DNA of 9,462 bases, taken from contig DCZC01000205.1 in assembly GCA_002331565.1 (NCBI GenBank), positions 1 through 9,462 of the forward strand, given 5' to 3'. The stretch comes from Gemmatimonas sp. UBA2094. Lineage in GTDB: Bacteria > Gemmatimonadota > Gemmatimonadetes > Gemmatimonadales > Gemmatimonadaceae. Numbering within the stretch: the stretch's first letter is position 1; every line of letters begins with the position of its first letter. Shown here piece by piece: positions 6,201 to 9,462 of the stretch. Under the pieces are notes generated by a model. That model made no database searches. It saw only the letters and a list, made by a program, of their open reading frames with translations, and was not told where the DNA came from. A program made the position numbers and the translations under genes.

Positions 6201-6987
6201 GACGACTAACAACTACAACTCTGAACGACAAACTCCCCTGCCCCACCGTGATGTCTCCGTCCGGCTCGGCGTCCGTCTCGTCCGTGGTCTCGGCGCCCGC
6301 GCGCGTCGTTCGCTCGAAGCCGCGCTGCAGCACGGCCCCTTCACCAGCGTGGAGAATGCCGTGCAACGTGTCTCTCTCGACAAGGCCTCGTGGCGCCGCC
6401 TCGCCGAAGCGGGAGCCTTCGACCGCATGTTCGCGCACGAGCCGCCGGAGCGTCGCCGGCGCGCCGCACTGTGGGAAGTGATGGCGGCCACGCGCGGCCC
6501 CGAACTGCCGCTGGCCCCACGCGTCAAGCCGGACGAACGGCACACCGCGCCGCTCCCCGCCTACACGCCGCTCCAGCTCACCGAAGCCGACTTCCGCATG
6601 ACCGGGCTCTCGCTCGCGGGGCACCCCATGACGCACGTGCGCCAACACCTCGCGCTGAATGGCGTGCTCACCGCGCGCGAGGCGCACGAGATCGGCAAGG
6701 ACGGGCAGCCGGTGGCGGTGGCCGGTCTCGTGATCTGCCGGCAACGCCCCGGCACTGCCAAGGGCTTCGTGTTCCTCACCCTCGAAGACGAAACGGGGAT
6801 GATCAATATCGTCATCACCCCCGACCGCTTCGAACAGCACGCCTTGCTCATCTCCACCACGCCCCTGCTGCTCATTCGCGGCACATTGCAGGTGGAGCAG
6901 CACGTGGTGAACGTGCGGGCGAAACAGTTCCGGGCGCTCGACCTCGGGGGCGGCGAGCAGCACGTGAAGGGACACGACTACCGCTGA
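3238..6987 (+). CDS. dnaE2: Error-prone DNA polymerase III alpha subunit DnaE2 (ImuC)
   Basis: A 1249-residue C-family polymerase that synthesises past DNA damage together with ImuA and ImuB. An upstream in-frame start at 3157 is rejected because the family begins close to the PHP motif (YAELHCHS) and a probable -10 box lies before 3238. Domains: PHP (about 5-215) with all nine expected metal ligands (His10, His12, Asp19, His44, Glu69, His87, Cys137, Asp204, His206); polymerase core with catalytic Asp397 and Asp399 (PPDIDIDF) and Asp702 (KIDLLGLG); helix-hairpin-helix (about 1009-1062); OB fold (about 1157-1240). ERFLSEDRQEPPDIDIDF and LNAQPMGFYSP mark DnaE2 rather than replicative DnaE1. Two in-frame insertions are odd: about 465-618, splitting the polymerase core between the first two and the third catalytic aspartate, and about 970-1005, before the HhH. 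The gene ends 10 bp from the converging aminotransferase gene. Confidence 0.95.
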   Translation: MSPIGYAELHCHSALSLLDGASLPESLAEQAAALGYAALALTDHDEMGGVVRFGTACQALALPGILGTELTVRMPELGRRGGERRTHLVLLAETRQGYRNIASLVTRARMDSDRGRPSVPWALVTRHVEGVTALTGCPRGWLPQLLAEGREDDAWTAACELRDVFGAHLAVECWDHRLPEERALVRPLRTLATRLGVPWVVTNDVHYATPDARLVHDVLLTLRHERTLDTMGTRLRPNAEWALKPIARIYQRWRGAEEGVRATLDIAARCGFRLQQLKPSMPAFPLPPGVTASEYLARLVEHGAHERWGKTRTPTHDRQLAHELGMIRKLDLAGYFLIVWDIVRFARREGILCQGRGSAANSAVCFCLGITAVDPIRMELLFERFLSEDRQEPPDIDIDFAHRDRERVLQYVYNRYGREHAAMVCEQITWRGRSAVRDAARVLGFSTEQADMLAALSDRFSARSTADALRVDEERGETERDESARDRTEATTKARVVRESARRVAATLARSSVSSPASVSSVSTRFSEPSSARPPKGITERDATWQQRIDLQAERKLASDERANLGPLAKGADHVRPGGRMRPKVDPSSRLPVEDEAPSKETHAEFVAGRNRATASRDGASGRELLQRAGLDPDDARVRQLAHVVNGLHQLPRHRSIHVGGFILTEEPLGSVVPLEPASMPGRTVVQWEKDDLDPVGLVKIDLLGLGMLTVVQDCLLYIRHTRDVTVDLGQLDMSDAAVYDVMCRADTVGVFQIESRAQMNTLPRLKPRCFYDLVVEVALIRPGPIQGEMVHPYLRRRAGLEPVTYPHPSVAHVLRRTLGVPLFQEQGMQVAIAAAGFTPGQADQLRRAMGHKRSRERMAAICEELIAGMQRNGIPEETARRIYNQINAFADYGFPESHAASFALIVYATAWLRHYYAPEYLCAMLNAQPMGFYSPGTLIEDAKRHGVKVLPIDLTTSVWDHSLELSDGRTLYANDGTVRWAHKREQLTTNNYNSERQTPLPHRDVSVRLGVRLVRGLGARARRSLEAALQHGPFTSVENAVQRVSLDKASWRRLAEAGAFDRMFAHEPPERRRRAALWEVMAATRGPELPLAPRVKPDERHTAPLPAYTPLQLTEADFRMTGLSLAGHPMTHVRQHLALNGVLTAREAHEIGKDGQPVAVAGLVICRQRPGTAKGFVFLTLEDETGMINIVITPDRFEQHALLISTTPLLLIRGTLQVEQHVVNVRAKQFRALDLGGGEQHVKGHDYR
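4630..5098 (+). other. Large in-frame insertion (about 155 residues) in the DnaE2 polymerase core
   Basis: In recalled DnaE2 proteins a short segment links the helix after the first catalytic motif (FSTEQADMLAALSDRFS, ending at residue 461) to the RELLQRAGLDPDD segment (from about residue 623). Here about 155 residues intervene. They are first Arg/Glu-rich, then Ser-rich (SSVSSPASVSSVS), then charged and Pro/Gly-containing, with no motif I recognise. The Ser-rich part comes from three CTCCGTG-like units at 4770-4776, 4788-4794 (CTCGGTG) and 4797-4803. It is probably a disordered surface insertion. The boundaries are approximate. Confidence 0.65.
6145..6252 (+). other. Second in-frame insertion in dnaE2, A-rich core at 6184-6235
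   Basis: Between WDHSLE and the conserved VRLGVRLVRGL lies a segment longer than I expect for the family. Its core is rich in A and built from AACT-like units (CAACT at 6196, 6210 and 6216; AAACT at 6231). Hand count gives 29 G+C in the 60 bases 6181-6240 (48%), far below the rest of the gene. It encodes a polar stretch (KREQLTTNNYNSERQ) unlike its surroundings. The frame remains open. Confidence 0.6.
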
Positions 6988-6997
6988 ACGGTGCCCG

Positions 6998-8278
6998 TCA
7001 GCCCCTGGCCAGCGTGCGAATGGCCTCGGCGAAGAGATCCACCTCGTCGAGACTCGTGAACACGTTGGGCGTGACCCGGATGCACTCGAACTCCCCATCC
7101 ACGAACCGCGGCCGCACGTGAATACCCCAGCGCTTCTGCAGCGTGTCGGTGAGCATCTGCGCCCCCATGCCACGCAATCGCATGGCCCCGATGGCGCAGC
7201 TCTGCGCCGGATCACGCGGCGTGAGCAGCTCCACCCCGGGAAGATTCACCACCGCGTCCATCCACCGGTCGCGCAGGAACCGCAGACGCGCCGCCTTGCG
7301 CACCGCGCCGATCTCCTGGTGGAACGTCACCGCATCGCTCAAGGCCACGCGCAATGCCACGGGATACGTGCCGATCGCCTCGAACTTGCGGATGTCGGCG
7401 TCCTGCGTTGCCGGCGCGGCGAGCAGCGGCCAGATGCGCGAAATGAGCTCCTTGCGCACGTACAGCACGCCGTTCCCCACCGGCGCGCACAGCCACTTGT
7501 GCAGCGACGACCCGTACACATCGCACCCGAGCTCGGCGATGGTGAACGGAAAGTGCGCGAAGCTGTGGCCGCCATCCACGATGGTCGTGATGCCCCGGCG
7601 GCGCGCCTCGGCGCAGATGCGCTGCACCGGGAAGATCTGCCCGGTGGTATACGTGATGTGACAGATGTGGATGACCTTCGTGCGCGACGTGACCGCCGAC
7701 ATGACCCGATCGTAGAGGTCGTCCATGCTCCCCGGCGGCACCGGAAACTTCACGAGCTTCAGTACCACACCGTCGCGCCGTTCACGCTGCTGCCACGCCG
7801 TGATCATGCGCGGATAGTCCTGCGTGGTGCTCACGATCTCGTCACCGCGGGACAGCGGCAGTCCCATCTGCGCGATCTGCAGCGACTCGCTCGTGTTGCG
7901 CGTGAGCGCGATGGTCTCGGGATCGGCCTCGATGACCGAGGCGACCCTCCGTCGCACCAGCTCGACCTCGGGGTAGAGCAACTCGTCGACGTAGTACGAG
8001 GGGCTCATGTTGGTGAGCGTCCAGTAGCGCGCCATGGCATCGGACACCACACGCGGTGCCGGACTCACGCTCCCGGAGTTGAGGTTCACATGGTTGGCGT
8101 CGAGCGAAAACGCCTGCCGGATGCGCAGCCAGTACGACTCGTCATCGGCCACCAGCTCGGGCGCGACGCCGTCCACGGCGACATTGGCATCGCGCACGAG
8201 CGCCAAGGCATGATCGAACGGGTGATCGATGGCGAAGGGAACACTGCCGCAGGCCATCATGAAAGCGCGTCGGTCCAT
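6998..8278 (-). CDS. Aminotransferase class V-fold PLP enzyme, isopenicillin-N-epimerase-like
   Basis: A 426-residue fold-type I PLP enzyme of the CsdA/isopenicillin N epimerase group. The Schiff-base lysine is Lys261 in SSLHKWLCAPVGNG; Asp235 (VDGGHSFAH) should pair with the pyridine nitrogen and His238 lies beside it. Other family marks are NLNSGSVSPAPRVV, TRNTSESL, TTQDYPRM, IRKFEAIGTYP and the closing IRVTPNVFTSLDEVD. Length fits the family. The N-terminus (MDRRAFMMACG) has a twin-arginine-like RR-x-F-M but only a short hydrophobic stretch, so export by Tat is possible, not proven; a spacer precedes the catalytic domain. Members act as epimerases, desulfurases or lyases, and the substrate is unknown. 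No biosynthetic cluster surrounds it. It converges on dnaE2 with 10 bp between them. No Shine-Dalgarno site is visible, but a -10-like box lies just before the ATG. Confidence 0.9.
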   Translation of the reverse strand: MDRRAFMMACGSVPFAIDHPFDHALALVRDANVAVDGVAPELVADDESYWLRIRQAFSLDANHVNLNSGSVSPAPRVVSDAMARYWTLTNMSPSYYVDELLYPEVELVRRRVASVIEADPETIALTRNTSESLQIAQMGLPLSRGDEIVSTTQDYPRMITAWQQRERRDGVVLKLVKFPVPPGSMDDLYDRVMSAVTSRTKVIHICHITYTTGQIFPVQRICAEARRRGITTIVDGGHSFAHFPFTIAELGCDVYGSSLHKWLCAPVGNGVLYVRKELISRIWPLLAAPATQDADIRKFEAIGTYPVALRVALSDAVTFHQEIGAVRKAARLRFLRDRWMDAVVNLPGVELLTPRDPAQSCAIGAMRLRGMGAQMLTDTLQKRWGIHVRPRFVDGEFECIRVTPNVFTSLDEVDLFAEAIRTLARG

Positions 8279-8284
8279 GAGGCG

Positions 8285-8290
8285 ATGCTA
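8285..8290 (-). promoter_or_regulatory. Candidate -10 box TAGCAT, leaderless aminotransferase transcript
   Basis: On the minus strand TAGCAT (TA-N3-T pattern) lies six bases before the ATG at 8278. Transcription would then begin at about the start codon, matching the layout seen at dnaE2 and the lack of a Shine-Dalgarno site. The motif is short and may be chance. No -35 box stands out. Confidence 0.3.
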
Positions 8291-8310
8291 CCGCGTAGGC
8301 GGACGGTTGG

Positions 8311-8457
8311 CTAGTCGCCCGGTACCGCCGCCGCCAGCATGCACACCGTCACCTCCGGTCGCACATGGCATCGCACGGGCAGGAACGTCCCCACTCCGCG
8401 ATTGATGTACAGGCGACGACCACCGTTAGCGCCAGATCGCCGCACGGGGTGGGTCAC
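8311..8457 (-). pseudogene. C-terminal remnant of a metallophosphoesterase
   Basis: This frame encodes THPVRRSG, then GRRLYINRGVGTFLPVR, then RPEVTVCML, which is the characteristic last segment of YkuE/YaeI-type metallophosphoesterases (typically LYVNRGxGT-x-LPVR-x3-RPE). The metal-binding motifs that should precede it (D-x-H, GD, GNH, GHTHGGQ) are absent, and going upstream in the same frame gives only Arg-rich shadow sequence. Thus about 48 codons remain of a protein near 270-300 residues. The conserved residues are intact, so the loss may be recent. A GTG codon at 8455-8457 overlaps the stop of the Cys-rich gene (GTGA), so translation as a 48-residue peptide by coupling is possible. A functional micro-protein is the less likely alternative. 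Confidence 0.65.
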
Positions 8458-9137
8458 CCGTGCGACAGTACCGGCAATACCCGCAGGCGCCCGCCGCTGA
8501 CGCGTTCGCCCTCGCGGTGTGCCACGAACACGCCGCGCGTGTCGTGGTTGGCTACCAACAGCGCGCGCCGCAGGCCGCCACACAGATACGCATTGCAGAT
8601 GGCGCTGCGCATGGCGCGCGGGAGTGTGCACCCCTGCCCGCCCTGATACACGCATCCTGGCTGCAATGTGTTCTCGGGGAGCCACGCGGCATACGCCGCC
8701 ACCACGGCGTTGTCGTCCAGCGCGGGATGCGCGGCCATGAACTCGCGCAGGGTCCGCGTACGGAGAAAGGCGTGGTTGCCGCCGTTTCCGCAGCAGGAGC
8801 CGCGGCACGCGCTGCAGGTTGCGATCACCACCCGTGTGGCCGTCTCGTCCAGCTCCGCCGGCGCATCGACGGTACGCTCGTCCTCATCGGCCGTGGAGCG
8901 TCGCACCGCCGCCACCAACGCACGCACACGCCCGAGGAATGCGCGCTTCCGGCGCGCGGCGAGCCGCCGCAGTCTGGCGCGATGACGCGGCACCATGGCC
9001 ACCGGCCACTCCACGTCGTGCAACGACCCGTCGCCCGTCTCACCCGCCGCCCGCAGCGCTGCTTCACGCTGCTGCTGCACCTGCGTCTGCAGCGCTTCGA
9101 GCCGGCGACGGGCCTCGCGGATGGATGCGGCGGTCAT
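8454..9137 (-). CDS. Conserved-type hypothetical protein with eight-cysteine cluster
   Basis: A 227-residue protein of unknown function. Residues 1-85 are rich in Arg, Ala, Glu and Gln and should form long basic helices, perhaps coiled coil (RRLEALQTQVQQQREAAL). The second half has a cysteine pattern: C108-x2-C111-x3-C115-C116 followed by GNGGNHAFL, then C162-x7-C170-LPRAMRS-x2-C181-x4-C186. A CC pair plus GC-x7-GC-LP and C-x4-C resembles the YkgJ-type zinc/iron-chelating fold, so a metal or Fe-S site is a reasonable guess. No signal peptide or membrane segment is seen. The ATG at 9137 is supported by a GAGG ribosome site. Its end overlaps the metallophosphoesterase remnant, so the true C-terminus may have been altered. 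Upstream is the cold shock gene with its own terminator, so this gene must have its own promoter, which I cannot identify. Confidence 0.75.
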   Translation of the reverse strand: MTAASIREARRRLEALQTQVQQQREAALRAAGETGDGSLHDVEWPVAMVPRHRARLRRLAARRKRAFLGRVRALVAAVRRSTADEDERTVDAPAELDETATRVVIATCSACRGSCCGNGGNHAFLRTRTLREFMAAHPALDDNAVVAAYAAWLPENTLQPGCVYQGGQGCTLPRAMRSAICNAYLCGGLRRALLVANHDTRGVFVAHREGERVSGGRLRVLPVLSHG

Positions 9138-9145
9138 GCAGGCAA

Positions 9146-9149
9146 CCTC
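9146..9149 (-). promoter_or_regulatory. Shine-Dalgarno site of the Cys-rich gene
   Basis: GAGG on the minus strand is separated by eight bases from the ATG at 9137. It is the only clear ribosome-binding site in the window and supports that start. Confidence 0.6.
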
Positions 9150-9200
9150 GGCGACATCGGTGGAAAAGACACGGCGTGAACGGGGCGCATGCGCATCGCG

Positions 9201-9242
9201 AAAAAAACAAACGGGCCACCGGTCTCTCGACCGATGGCCCGT
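9201..9242 (-). terminator. Intrinsic terminator of the cold shock gene
   Basis: Read on the minus strand, a 14-bp stem (bases 9242-9229 with 9224-9211, one T-G wobble) closes a GAGA tetraloop of the GNRA type and is followed by TTGTTTTTTT. It begins 25 bases after the cold shock stop codon. The strength and position leave little doubt, and it insulates the Cys-rich gene from read-through. Confidence 0.95.
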
Positions 9243-9267
9243 CGTCAGTTCGCTGAAGACGCGGCGA

Positions 9268-9462
9268 TTAGCCGCGGATCTTCACGACCTGCTCGGCCGC
9301 GGGGCCCTTCTGGCCCTGCACGATGTCGAATTCGACACGCTCGCCCTCGGCCAGGGTGCGGAAACCGCCGCCCTGAATGGCCGAGTGGTGGACGAAGCAA
9401 TCCTTCGAGCCGTCATCGGGCGTGATGAAGCCAAAGCCCTTGGCGTCGTTGAACCACTTCAC
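9268..9462 (-). CDS. csp: Cold shock domain protein (CspA family), 5' end outside window
   Basis: The last 64 residues of a small single-domain RNA/ssDNA chaperone. [13 protein letters not shown] contains RNP1 (KGFGFI), and CFVHHSAI is the RNP2 region (usually VFVHFSAI; here Cys replaces the first Val and His the Phe). The remainder ([28 protein letters not shown]) is the usual C-terminal half with its QKGPAAENV-like end. The GTG at the window edge is the internal Val of a TVKWFN-type start, so only about four to six N-terminal residues should be missing. Such proteins bind nucleic acid in the cytoplasm and melt RNA structure; cold induction cannot be judged because the leader is outside the window. 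A strong terminator follows directly, indicating a single-gene transcript or the end of one. Confidence 0.95.
   Translation of the reverse strand: MKWFNDAKGFGFITPDDGSKDCFVHHSAIQGGGFRTLAEGERVEFDIVQGQKGPAAEQVVKIRG

Noticed and set aside
6988..6997. Possible shared terminator between dnaE2 and the aminotransferase gene
   Set aside because: The gap is 10 bp and no stem followed by a T-run is found on either strand around it.
5800..7215. Long minus-strand open frame (471 codons) across the dnaE2 3' end
   Set aside because: Runs against conserved DnaE2 HhH and OB-fold sequence and has no family features; shadow.
7118..8314. Plus-strand open frame (398 codons) opposite the aminotransferase
   Set aside because: Composition is Arg/His-rich shadow; the minus strand carries a full PLP enzyme with its catalytic lysine.
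8458..8808. Upstream part of the frame that holds the metallophosphoesterase tail
   Set aside because: Arg-rich sequence without metallophosphoesterase motifs; it is the out-of-frame shadow of the Cys-rich gene, so only 8311-8457 is kept.
9185..9194. GCGCATGCGC palindrome near the cold shock terminator
   Set aside because: Perfect but only 10 bp in GC-rich DNA, and not at a clear promoter; likely chance.

Overview
This is a GC-rich window (roughly two-thirds G+C by eye) with densely packed genes on both strands. Protein style, scarce Shine-Dalgarno sites and -10-like boxes directly before start codons suggest a free-living, GC-rich bacterium. My best guess is Gemmatimonadota or a relative; this is an impression, since no marker gene is present.

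Layout: (1) 1-1323 (+), the 3' part of imuB, the Y-family-like accessory subunit of the mutasome. (2) 1444-2691 (+), a lipoprotein nucleotide pyrophosphatase/phosphodiesterase with all seven metal and nucleophile residues. (3) 2675-3127 (-), a 150-residue photoactive yellow protein (PYP) homologue that I can align to Halorhodospira PYP without gaps; the chromophore cysteine, tyrosine and glutamate are kept. (4) 3238-6987 (+), dnaE2 (imuC), the error-prone polymerase, divergent from the PYP gene. (5) 6998-8278 (-), a class V-fold PLP enzyme of the isopenicillin-N-epimerase-like group. (6) 8311-8457 (-), a 48-codon piece matching only the C-terminus of a metallophosphoesterase. (7) 8454-9137 (-), a conserved-type protein with an eight-cysteine cluster. 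(8) 9268-9462 (-), a cold shock protein cut by the window end, followed by a textbook intrinsic terminator.

How the genes fit together: ImuB and DnaE2 normally act together (with ImuA, probably upstream of the window) in SOS translesion synthesis and are usually adjacent. Here they are split by the phosphodiesterase and the PYP gene. The 110-bp gap between the PYP gene and dnaE2 holds a direct repeat with 11-bp period lying over a probable -10 box, an arrangement like a LexA operator.

The main surprises are the PYP homologue beside the mutagenesis polymerase; three in-frame low-complexity insertions in the two mutasome genes (two with repeat-like, non-coding-looking DNA, one with a G-quadruplex-capable run); a full set of PHP metal ligands in an error-prone polymerase; and a gene remnant joined to the Cys-rich gene by a GTGA overlap. 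No tRNA, rRNA, CRISPR array or insertion sequence was seen, and no gene-free stretch exceeds 300 bases.
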